From an uncultured Lentisphaeria bacterium (GTDB lineage Bacteria > Verrucomicrobiota > Lentisphaeria > Victivallales > Victivallaceae): 7,288 nt of DNA. The stretch covers positions 1 to 7,288 of the forward strand of contig CASFXO010000152.1 of NCBI GenBank assembly GCA_949298665.1. The letters run 5' to 3'. Below, piece after piece: positions 1-4,700 of this stretch. Below the pieces are notes generated by a model, which saw only the letters and a list, made by a program, of their open reading frames with translations, was not told the DNA's origin and made no database searches. Made by a program: the position numbers and the translations under genes. Every line of letters starts with the position of its first letter. Within the stretch, counting starts at the first letter, position 1.

Positions 1-140
1 AACAGCTGCTCGGAAATCCGGCCAAAGCGAAGGCAAAGCTCGGCTGGGTACCGGAAGTCAAGTTTGCGCAGCTGGTGAAGATCATGATCGAAGGCGATCT
101 GCGGCTGCTGGACAACCCGAATTACGAAATCGGTTTCTGA
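1..140 (+). CDS. gmd: GDP-mannose 4,6-dehydratase, C-terminal end (partial)
   Basis: Only the last 45 codons are present, read in frame from base 3 to a TGA at 138-140; the rest lies beyond the left edge. The visible part contains LLGNPAKAKAKLGW followed by PEVKFAQLV and an acidic helix, the usual C-terminal ending of Gmd (family pattern LLGDPxKAxxKLGWxPxVxFxxLVxxMVxxDL). Gmd is a cytoplasmic short-chain dehydrogenase/reductase that converts GDP-mannose to GDP-4-keto-6-deoxymannose, the first step to GDP-L-fucose for surface polysaccharide. The reading frame looks intact here, and its stop is followed at once by AGGAG and the remnant of the next pathway gene, fcl. Whether the whole gene is functional cannot be judged. 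Confidence 0.85.
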   Translation, partial: QLLGNPAKAKAKLGWVPEVKFAQLVKIMIEGDLRLLDNPNYEIGF

Positions 141-361
141 AGGAGCGGCATCACGATCCGGAAACTGGCGGAGAAGATCACCGCCGCCGGATTCAAAGGC
201 GAAATCAAATGGGAGCCTCCAAGCCCGACGGGGTGTACCGCAAGTGCATGAATTCCTCACGCGCCCACCCCCTCGGCCGGCACCATGAAATCCCCCTCGA
301 TGAGGGAATCGAAAGAACAGTCCGGGAGTATCACGAACCTATGCGAAACATTCGAAAATGA
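141..361 (+). pseudogene. fcl: GDP-L-fucose synthase remnant (C-terminal fragment, frameshifted)
   Basis: No open gene is present, but two frames together give the C-terminus of GDP-L-fucose synthase (Fcl/WcaG). From 147, in the same frame as gmd, it reads GITIRKLAEKI then GFKGEIKW to 212. After loss of about one base near 213-217, the next frame reads SKPDGVYRKCMNSSRAH from 218, then HEIPLDEGIERTVREY, ending at TGA 359-361. These match the family blocks xITIxxLAExI, GFxGEIxWDxSKPDGxxRK, SRAHxLGWRHEIPLxEGI. The first roughly 230 codons (NAD-binding fold and the Ser-Tyr-Lys catalytic residues) are missing. The AGGAG at 141-145, placed right after the gmd stop, looks like the old fcl ribosome binding site, so an internal deletion probably joined it to the 3' part. 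Fcl is the epimerase/reductase after Gmd. A sequencing error could explain the frameshift but not the missing 5' part; a misassembly is possible. Confidence 0.8.
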
Positions 362-454
362 TGAACCGTAACTCTTTACCCGTTGGCTGGGTGTGCATAT
401 GGCGAATGTACTGGCTTATGGTTGCCCTCTCCGTATGCAACGGCGACTGACCAG
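362..454. other. convergent intergenic gap
   Basis: Ninety-three bases between the end of the fcl remnant (plus strand) and the end of the small membrane protein gene (minus strand). Both neighbours point inward, so a bidirectional terminator would be expected. Only weak 4-5 bp inverted repeats are visible (for example GTTGC 421-425 with GCAAC 437-441), and there is no convincing terminator. Confidence 0.4.
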
Positions 455-802
455 CTATTTCCCTTGCCGTCCCCCCGAAGATTCCGCGCGATGAAATACA
501 CCACGCAGCAAACGCAAAACCCCATAGATGCAGAACACCGGCAGCGCGGCAAGCCAGGGATATGCCCATCCTCCGAAAAGCGCAAAGACCAATTCCGGCC
601 CCCGCGGCATGTAAAAACCGCACCAATAAGGAATCAGGATGGCCCCGACCACCCCGCACCATGAACATGCGCTGAGCCCGGCCACCCACAGAAATATTCT
701 GCCACGCCGGAACCAGGCCGGACGATGATCCAGCAGCCAGCAGAGCCCGACAGGAATTACCAGAACATAAAGGATCAGAACGGCTCCGACGAGTATCTGC
801 AT
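455..802 (-). CDS. small three-helix membrane protein, unknown function
   Basis: This 115-residue protein is not one I recognise. It has about three hydrophobic segments (residues about 3-24, 36-60 and 70-99), separated by short charged loops (DHRPAWFRRGR at 25-35), and ends in a polar basic tail, which suggests an inner-membrane protein. The ATG at 802 is preceded by GGGAG at 7-base spacing. It starts 42 bases after the stop of the radical SAM gene and is the last gene of the minus-strand operon. Small hydrophobic proteins in this position in bacteriocin-type clusters are often immunity or accessory transport proteins, but there is no family match to support that here. It is probably real on ribosome binding site, hydrophobic pattern and operon position; the function is open. 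Confidence 0.6.
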   Translation of the reverse strand: MQILVGAVLILYVLVIPVGLCWLLDHRPAWFRRGRIFLWVAGLSACSWCGVVGAILIPYWCGFYMPRGPELVFALFGGWAYPWLAALPVFCIYGVLRLLRGVFHRAESSGGRQGK

Positions 803-844
803 ATCTGCTCTCCCAACATGCCCCTGCCGCGCCCTTCCCCCCAG

Positions 845-2248
845 TCATCCGGCCTGGACCGGATCGTAATAAGGCTCGAACATTTTCCTCGTCCCGTTCC
901 GGAAGTAATCGCACAACGCCGGATCCGCACCGTAAAGTCCTCCGCCCGCATACGCCCTCGCCCGGCAACCGCCGCAACATTGAAAACGGTATTCGCAGGA
1001 GGCGCATTCACACTCCTCTCTCTGATAAAGTTCCGCCAAGGTGAGGGAAATGAATTTAAAATATTCGCTTTTCGAACTGAGCACCTCCGAAAGCGTCACG
1101 TTGCGAAGGTTCGGCATCTGCTGATCCAATCCGCAATTCGAGAGCGGCATACACGGCATGAGCGTGCCGTCCGGCAGCAAATACGGGTGAAGGCGGATAC
1201 ACACGCAGACCGGTTGTTGCAGCGACATGTCCGTTCCCCCCTGCAGGGCCGGAGCGAAAGCTTTCCCGGTTCGCGGGTCATACATATACCGATGATCGAT
1301 CTGCAACTGAAACGGACGGCCCAGCGCCTGAAAACGTTCCAGCAGCTTCACATATCCCCGATTGAGCGCCTCCCGCGAAGCGGTATGATCCGCCGCATAC
1401 GGCCGCCACGCCCTGGAATCCGAAACTTCGGCAACTTTCCACTTTCGAACTCCGAGTTCCATCAACAATTCGCATGTCGCCGGCAGCGCATCAAGATTGT
1501 CCCTGTACATCACACTTTCTATTTCAACCGGATAACCACGACGCACCAGACGGCGGATCGCCTCGACGACCGGGCGTTCCACGCCGTCGCGCCCCCGCAG
1601 CCAGTCATGATGGCCGACGCCGTCGAAACTCAGCGAAAAAGACACCTTGCGTTCTTCGTATTTTTCAAATTCGTCCAGCCAGCGGTCCGTCACCAGCAGA
1701 CCGTTCGTATAAATCGTCTGAACGGCGATCCGCCGCGCCTTCAATGCCGCATAAAAATCCGGCCAGTCCGCCCGGACCAGGGGTTCGCCGCCCGTCAGCA
1801 GAACGGCATGAATGTTGGCCTCCACCATCTGATCCATGATCCGGACGCACTCCGGCAGTGTAAGTTCCCCGTAAAGGGCGTCCGGCGCCTCGACGTAACA
1901 ATGGCGGCACTTCATGTTGCACCGGCCGGTGATCGACCAGCAGACGGAAACCGTGCAGTTGCAGGGCGCGGACTTCAGGCGCTGCTCCGGAAGCGGTTCG
2001 ATGAAGCGTTCCGTCCGCCGTCCGAGGCGATGCCGGATCAGGGTTTCCAGCGCATTGCGGTGCGTCGGCAGCAAGACCGGAGAATCCAGTGGAATACCGT
2101 TCCACGCCAGCTCCAGCGCATCGACGGCGGGACCGGTCAGACGGATTTGTTCCCCGCTGCGGGAATCGACAAGGGCGTATCGGACATCCTCCCAGCCACG
2201 CAGCAGGAGATCCGGAGAAAGTTGAAAATACGGCATACCCTGATCCAT
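845..2248 (-). CDS. radical SAM/SPASM peptide maturase
   Basis: A 467-residue protein with a radical SAM core and a C-terminal SPASM domain, predicted to modify the precursor peptides encoded just upstream. The 4Fe-4S cluster motif CxxxCxxC is at Cys110, Cys114 and Cys117 (GRCNMKCRHCY), and the SAM-binding GGEP is at 153-156. The SPASM cysteines fit the seven-Cys pattern: Cys350-x10-Gly-x4-Cys366, then Cys415-x2-Cys418-x5-Cys424-x3-Cys428, then Cys446, enough to ligate two auxiliary clusters. Residues 7-95 form a separate N-terminal region that may bind the leader (RRE/PqqD-like), though this is not proven. I chose the ATG at 2248 because AGGTGA lies 5 bases upstream; an in-frame ATG at 2356 would add 36 low-complexity Arg/Gly/Pro residues and no good ribosome binding site. 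The family installs thioether, C-C or C-O bonds or epimerises residues in RiPPs; the exact reaction cannot be read from sequence. Confidence 0.93.
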   Translation of the reverse strand: MDQGMPYFQLSPDLLLRGWEDVRYALVDSRSGEQIRLTGPAVDALELAWNGIPLDSPVLLPTHRNALETLIRHRLGRRTERFIEPLPEQRLKSAPCNCTVSVCWSITGRCNMKCRHCYVEAPDALYGELTLPECVRIMDQMVEANIHAVLLTGGEPLVRADWPDFYAALKARRIAVQTIYTNGLLVTDRWLDEFEKYEERKVSFSLSFDGVGHHDWLRGRDGVERPVVEAIRRLVRRGYPVEIESVMYRDNLDALPATCELLMELGVRKWKVAEVSDSRAWRPYAADHTASREALNRGYVKLLERFQALGRPFQLQIDHRYMYDPRTGKAFAPALQGGTDMSLQQPVCVCIRLHPYLLPDGTLMPCMPLSNCGLDQQMPNLRNVTLSEVLSSKSEYFKFISLTLAELYQREECECASCEYRFQCCGGCRARAYAGGGLYGADPALCDYFRNGTRKMFEPYYDPVQAG

Positions 2249-2292
2249 TTGCTCACCTGTCAGAATAAGAAAATCCGCCGCCGGACAATCCC

Positions 2293-2320
2293 CCCTTTCC
2301 GCCGCTCCGGACGGAAAGGG
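2293..2320 (-). promoter_or_regulatory. hairpin, 9-bp perfect stem
   Basis: CCCTTTCCG (2293-2301) pairs perfectly with CGGAAAGGG (2312-2320) around a 10-base loop. On the minus-strand transcript it is followed by GGGATTGTCC rather than a run of U, so it is not a classical intrinsic terminator. It sits about 45 bases upstream of the radical SAM start codon and could act as an RNA-processing or stability element. Confidence 0.45.
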
Positions 2321-2365
2321 CGGCCGGACCCCGGCACGCCGGCGCCCGCCCGGCAAATTTTTTCA

Positions 2366-2420
2366 GCTTCGCCGCGCTTCCGTTTCTCCGGGAGGCGGCC
2401 CCCCTCCCGGAGGGCGAAGC
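2366..2420 (-). promoter_or_regulatory. large hairpin after precursor B
   Basis: A perfect 10-bp stem, CTCCGGGAGG (2386-2395) with CCTCCCGGAG (2403-2412), encloses a 7-base loop. An outer 8-bp stem, GCTTCGCC (2366-2373) with GGCGAAGC (2413-2420), extends it, leaving a 12-base bulge on one side. It begins 14 bases after the precursor B stop. The minus-strand transcript downstream reads TGAAAAAATTT, so there is no U-tract and strong intrinsic termination is unlikely. Partial attenuation or 3'-end protection of the precursor message is the simplest reading. The inner stem resembles the hairpin after precursor A. Confidence 0.5.
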
Positions 2421-2434
2421 ATCGCCGTGCGGCC

Positions 2435-2716
2435 TTACCGCCAGAGCAGCGAACAGGTCGGACGGCCTTCCATCCCGCCGGCGGCGTTGATCCGGTCCAG
2501 CTCATCCTTGTCGAGCCGCTTCGTTTCCGCATCCAGCGCCCTGAGGTCTTCCACGGTGAAGTGGTAGCCCTTCCCGGCGGCGAGTTTCACCACCATGGCC
2601 GCGGCGCATTCCTCCGTCTCCGGCTTCGCGGCGTCAAACGCCTTCTTCAACTCATCCGCCATGGCCTTGTCGCTTTCCAGCGCCGCATAAAATTTTCTGA
2701 CCTGATCCATCTTCAA
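2435..2716 (-). CDS. Nif11-type leader RiPP precursor peptide B
   Basis: A 93-residue precursor with a long helical, charged leader of the Nif11-related type (TIGR03798-like). Family hallmarks are QVRKFYAAL near the start, GYHFTVEDLRA at 50-60 and DELDRINAAGG at 71-81, where cleavage after the double glycine is expected. The predicted core is MEGRPTCSLLWR. The leader is 57/81 identical (hand count) to precursor A, and Pro86-Thr87-Cys88 fall at the same distance from the cleavage site in both. I prefer a TTG start at 2716: AAGGAGG (2722-2728) lies 5 bases upstream and the N-terminus then aligns exactly with precursor A, which starts with ATG at 6-base spacing. The ATG at 2710 (11-base spacing) is the alternative and would remove two residues. 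The product would be a modified, exported 12-mer. Confidence 0.88.
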   Translation of the reverse strand: MKMDQVRKFYAALESDKAMADELKKAFDAAKPETEECAAAMVVKLAAGKGYHFTVEDLRALDAETKRLDKDELDRINAAGGMEGRPTCSLLWR

Positions 2717-2721
2717 CTCTG

Positions 2722-2728
2722 CCTCCTT
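2722..2728 (-). promoter_or_regulatory. ribosome binding site of precursor B
   Basis: The minus strand reads AAGGAGG, a near-perfect Shine-Dalgarno sequence. Its distance of 5 bases to TTG at 2716, against 11 to ATG at 2710, favours the TTG start. Confidence 0.6.
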
Positions 2729-2753
2729 GTGTCATGATCTCTTCCGGAACTTC

Positions 2754-2782
2754 GCTCCGGAGGCGGGACCCGTCCCCGGAGC
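2754..2782 (-). promoter_or_regulatory. hairpin after precursor A
   Basis: GCTCCGG (2754-2760) pairs with CCGGAGC (2776-2782), and an inner GGGAC/GTCCC can also pair. It starts about 13 bases after the precursor A stop and has no following U-tract on the minus strand. Its sequence (CTCCGG-AGGCGG ... CCCGGAG) closely resembles the inner stem after precursor B, so the hairpin appears to be part of the duplicated unit. Confidence 0.5.
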
Positions 2783-2795
2783 AGGAATCGGCCGC

Positions 2796-3080
2796 TCAAA
2801 TCCAGAGCGCCCCCCAGCAGGTGGGACCGAATCCCGCCCCGCCGGCGGCATGGATCTTGTCCAGCTCGTCCCGATCCAGCAGCCGGGTTTCATCCGCCAC
2901 CGCCCTGAGGTCTTCCACGGTGAAGGCATACCCTTTGCCGGCGGCGAGTTTCACCATCAATGCGGCGGCGCATTCCGCCGTGGCCGGCTTCGCGGCCTCG
3001 AACTGCTTTTTCAGTTCTTCGGCCATGCTCTTGTCGGTCTTCAACGCTTCGTAAAACTTCTTGACCTGTTCCTTGTTCAT
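2796..3080 (-). CDS. Nif11-type leader RiPP precursor peptide A
   Basis: A 94-residue precursor peptide with a Nif11-type leader: EQVKKFYEAL at 4-13, GYAFTVEDLRA at 50-60 and DELDKIHAAGG at 71-81. Processing after Gly81 would release the 13-residue core AGFGPTCWGALWI, which is neutral and hydrophobic, with one Cys (88), two Trp (89, 93) and no acidic residue. ATG at 3080 has a perfect AGGAGG 6 bases upstream. It is the first of a tandem pair with precursor B and starts 13 bases after the stop of the short acidic ORF. The single core Cys and the conserved near-terminal Trp are the obvious candidates for modification by the downstream radical SAM enzyme. Nif11-type leaders are known for cleavage by C39 peptidase/ABC transporters; no peptidase domain is visible in this window. 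Product identity is unknown. Confidence 0.9.
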   Translation of the reverse strand: MNKEQVKKFYEALKTDKSMAEELKKQFEAAKPATAECAAALMVKLAAGKGYAFTVEDLRAVADETRLLDRDELDKIHAAGGAGFGPTCWGALWI

Positions 3081-3086
3081 AAAACG

Positions 3087-3092
3087 CCTCCT
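3087..3092 (-). promoter_or_regulatory. ribosome binding site of precursor A
   Basis: The minus strand reads AGGAGG, a perfect Shine-Dalgarno core, 6 bases before ATG at 3080. It fits high-level translation of the precursor. Confidence 0.6.
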
Positions 3093-3093
3093 G

Positions 3094-3285
3094 TTATCTG
3101 TTTTTTTTCAAAAAACGGACGATGTCCGCCGGCATTCCACCATCTCCGGCCGCCTGCAGCTGCTCCAGAGTTTCCAGATCGAGCTCCTCCACCTCCGGCA
3201 ACTCCGGCATCTCCGGCAATTCCTCCCGGAAAATCCGGGCGATCTGACGATCGAAGCACTCCATGATTTCCATTCCTTCATCCAT
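3094..3285 (-). CDS. short acidic protein with Gly-Gly-like site and basic tail; possible third precursor
   Basis: A 63-residue protein that I do not recognise. Residues about 20-45 are very acidic and include LPEMPELPEVEEL, encoded by a 9-base tandem repeat. LETLEQLQAAGDGG follows, then a basic 13-residue tail, MPADIVRFLKKNR. The layout (acidic helix, AAGDGG, short cationic tail of the same length as core A) resembles a leader plus core, so a third, non-Nif11 precursor or signalling peptide is possible. It also sits directly after the ECF sigma gene, where an anti-sigma factor is common, but it has no membrane segment and no ZAS-type His-Cys motif. ATG at 3285 is chosen because AGGGTGA lies 5 bases upstream; a GTG at 3294 would overlap that site. 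The gap to the sigma gene is 58 bases and is relatively A/T-rich. Confidence 0.6.
   Translation of the reverse strand: MDEGMEIMECFDRQIARIFREELPEMPELPEVEELDLETLEQLQAAGDGGMPADIVRFLKKNR
3193..3219. repeat. three tandem 9-base repeats
   Basis: CTCCGGCAA, CTCCGGCAT and CTCCGGCAA lie end to end, differing at one base. On the minus strand they encode LPE-MPE-LPE inside the short acidic protein, so the unit keeps frame. This looks like a small local expansion rather than a mobile or CRISPR repeat. Confidence 0.75.
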
Positions 3286-3343
3286 CACTTTCACCCTGTA
3301 AGCGTTTCAGAAAGAAAAAAGTTGCATTGCATGTCGATTTTTT

Positions 3344-3895
3344 TCAATTTTCCGGAAAATCCTTCCAATCGGACAGCGATGCCATCAATTTTTTCCGCGC
3401 CCGGAATACCTTGCTCTTGACATCGCTCTCGGAAAGCCCCAGCATTCCGGCGACTTCCCGGACCGGCAATCCGGCGATTTTGGTCAACCGGTACGCTTCG
3501 GCCGTCTCCTCCGGCAGCAGGCGAAGCGCCTCGGCGATTCTCCGCCGCAGGACACTCCGGTCCAGTTCCCGAAGGTCGTTCCGGGAATCGGGCATCCGCT
3601 CCAGCCCGGAGGGGAGCGCCACCGTGCGGCGGCTTTTCCGGAAAAAATCCAGCATCTTGTGTCGCGCGACGGTGATCCAGAGCGGAGTCAGATGGGTCGT
3701 ATCCTCGATCCGGAAACGCAGTTCCCACAGCGCAAGAAACGAATTCTGCAGCACGTCCTGCGCGTCCGCCGTCTGCATCCCCGCGGCCAGCAGATAACGG
3801 AGCACGCCCGGCCCGTCCTCCGTATACGCCCGCGCGAAATCCGCTCTCCGGCATTCCCCGTCCCGCTCTTCCGCCCATCGTAAACTACGGAGCAT
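3344..3895 (-). CDS. ECF-type RNA polymerase sigma factor
   Basis: A 183-residue sigma-70 family protein of ECF size with only regions 2 and 4. Region 2 spans about residues 20-90 and includes DAQDVLQNSFLALWE (44-58) and WITVARHKMLDFFRKSRR (73-90), the core-binding and -10 recognition part. Region 4 spans about 118-170 with the helix-turn-helix LPVREVAGMLGLSESDVKSK (143-162) followed by VFRARKKL. It directs RNA polymerase to its own promoter set, usually in response to an envelope or extracellular signal. ATG at 3895 has a GGGGGGA ribosome binding site and lies inside the end of the upstream solute-binding gene (11-base overlap), so translation is probably coupled. No recognisable anti-sigma gene follows. 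Its position between exporter and binding-protein genes and the precursor genes suggests it controls this cluster, but no target promoter could be identified. Confidence 0.93.
   Translation of the reverse strand: MLRSLRWAEERDGECRRADFARAYTEDGPGVLRYLLAAGMQTADAQDVLQNSFLALWELRFRIEDTTHLTPLWITVARHKMLDFFRKSRRTVALPSGLERMPDSRNDLRELDRSVLRRRIAEALRLLPEETAEAYRLTKIAGLPVREVAGMLGLSESDVKSKVFRARKKLMASLSDWKDFPEN
3347..3360. repeat. 14-base perfect palindrome ATTTTCCGGAAAAT
   Basis: A perfect palindrome at the 3' end of the sigma gene, about 60 bases before the short acidic ORF. Its 12-base core TTTTCCGGAAAA recurs exactly at 3634-3645 in the same gene but in a different reading frame. It could be an operator or chance; nothing else supports a function. 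Confidence 0.3.
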
Positions 3896-4700
3896 CGTTT
3901 TCCCCCCGCTTCATCGATTGCCGGATATGCTTCTGCTGCAGCGCCCGCAGCTCGCCGGACCGCCACAACCGGTGAATCGCCCGGTTCGCCGCCGCCAGCA
4001 GCCGCGGTTCACGCCGCGCGACCGCGACCGCGAATTCCTCATGATTGAGCTGATCCCGCAGAATCTCCAGCTGTTCCGGGTGCTCCATCTGCAGACAGCG
4101 GGCAACCAGCGGATCCAGAATGACCGCGTCGTTGCGTTTCTCCAGCAGATCCGCCACCGCCTCCCGGTTGCCGGCATACCCGATCAGGCGCATCGGCAGG
4201 CGGGTTTCGCCCAGGAAACGGTCGATCAGTTGGAAGCCCGTCGAACCGGTTTCCGCGCCGATGCGGAATCCCTCCTTCCCCCGCATGTCGGTCAGATAAC
4301 GGATATTTTCCCCGGCACGCACCAGAAACGTCTGCCCCGCGAACTCGTACGGATCGGAAAAAGCGGCCGCTTCCCGCCGCTCCGCCGTCACCGCCAGCGC
4401 ACAGATCGCCATATCCGCCTTCCCCTGCCGCACCAGTTCCAGCAATTCGGAAAAATCCCCCGGGACGATCCGGAGTTCGCCTCCCGCCTCCTGCGCGATC
4501 AGCGCCCCCAGTTCCACGTCGATGCCGGTCAGTTCCCCCTGATGCCGATACGCATAAGGCGGATAATCGGGCGCGACGGCCAGCCGGACCGTTCGTCCTC
4601 CGCCCGTCGCCGCCTCGTCCCGCGAACAGCCCGCCGCCAGTCCGGCGGCCAACACCAAGCCCAGCAGCGCGGCCCGGAGCCGACTTCCTTTATTTTTCAT
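3885..4700 (-). CDS. family 3 extracellular solute-binding lipoprotein
   Basis: A 271-residue protein with an N-terminal lipoprotein signal: basic start, hydrophobic stretch 10-23 and lipobox LAAGC with Cys25, predicting a lipid-anchored periplasmic protein. The mature part matches SBP_bac_3: VRLAVAPDYPPYAYR (38-52), GELTGIDVELGALIAQEAG (55-73) and GKADMAICALAVTAERREAA (93-112), followed by FSDPY, the amino-acid-binding pattern. Family members deliver amino acids to ABC importers or act as sensor domains. No importer permease or ATPase for uptake is nearby; the only ABC protein here is exporter-like. ATG at 4700 has AAGGAG 9 bases upstream; a TTG at 4709 would abut that site. It overlaps the upstream binding protein and the downstream sigma gene by 11 bases each, which suggests sensing rather than nutrition. 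Confidence 0.9.
   Translation of the reverse strand: MKNKGSRLRAALLGLVLAAGLAAGCSRDEAATGGGRTVRLAVAPDYPPYAYRHQGELTGIDVELGALIAQEAGGELRIVPGDFSELLELVRQGKADMAICALAVTAERREAAAFSDPYEFAGQTFLVRAGENIRYLTDMRGKEGFRIGAETGSTGFQLIDRFLGETRLPMRLIGYAGNREAVADLLEKRNDAVILDPLVARCLQMEHPEQLEILRDQLNHEEFAVAVARREPRLLAAANRAIHRLWRSGELRALQQKHIRQSMKRGENDAP

Larger units (their letters stand above)
2249..2434 (-). other. structured spacer between precursor genes and maturase gene
   Basis: This 186-base non-coding stretch is very GC-rich and holds two strong inverted repeats (listed separately), with a more A/T-rich segment (about 2255-2280) just before the maturase ribosome binding site. It is the longest gap in the operon. 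A likely role, inferred from position only, is to stabilise the precursor mRNA or to lower expression of the enzyme relative to its peptides. Confidence 0.5.

Noticed and set aside
2249..2356. N-terminal extension of the radical SAM protein by 36 residues
   Set aside because: The extension is low-complexity (Arg/Gly/Pro) and would cover the structured spacer. A proper AGGTGA site precedes the ATG at 2248.
2293..2420. Intrinsic terminators between precursor B and the maturase
   Set aside because: The stems are strong, but neither is followed by a U-run on the minus-strand transcript. They are kept as hairpins only.
725..2737. Plus-strand open frame of 670 codons
   Set aside because: It is the antisense of the radical SAM gene and precursor B, with Arg/Pro/Gln/His-rich composition and no recognisable motif. 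The minus strand has clear families in the same region.
3193..3219. CRISPR-like or mobile-element repeat
   Set aside because: The units are only 9 bases, contiguous and in coding frame, so this is a local tandem expansion in a gene.
3094..3285. Classical anti-sigma factor after the ECF sigma gene
   Set aside because: The protein is too short, has no transmembrane helix and no zinc-binding anti-sigma motif. It is left as unknown.
3295..3343. Promoter for the peptide genes in the 58-base gap after the sigma gene
   Set aside because: The gap is A/T-rich with a GAAAC and a T6 run, but I could not find a paired -35/-10 set with proper spacing.
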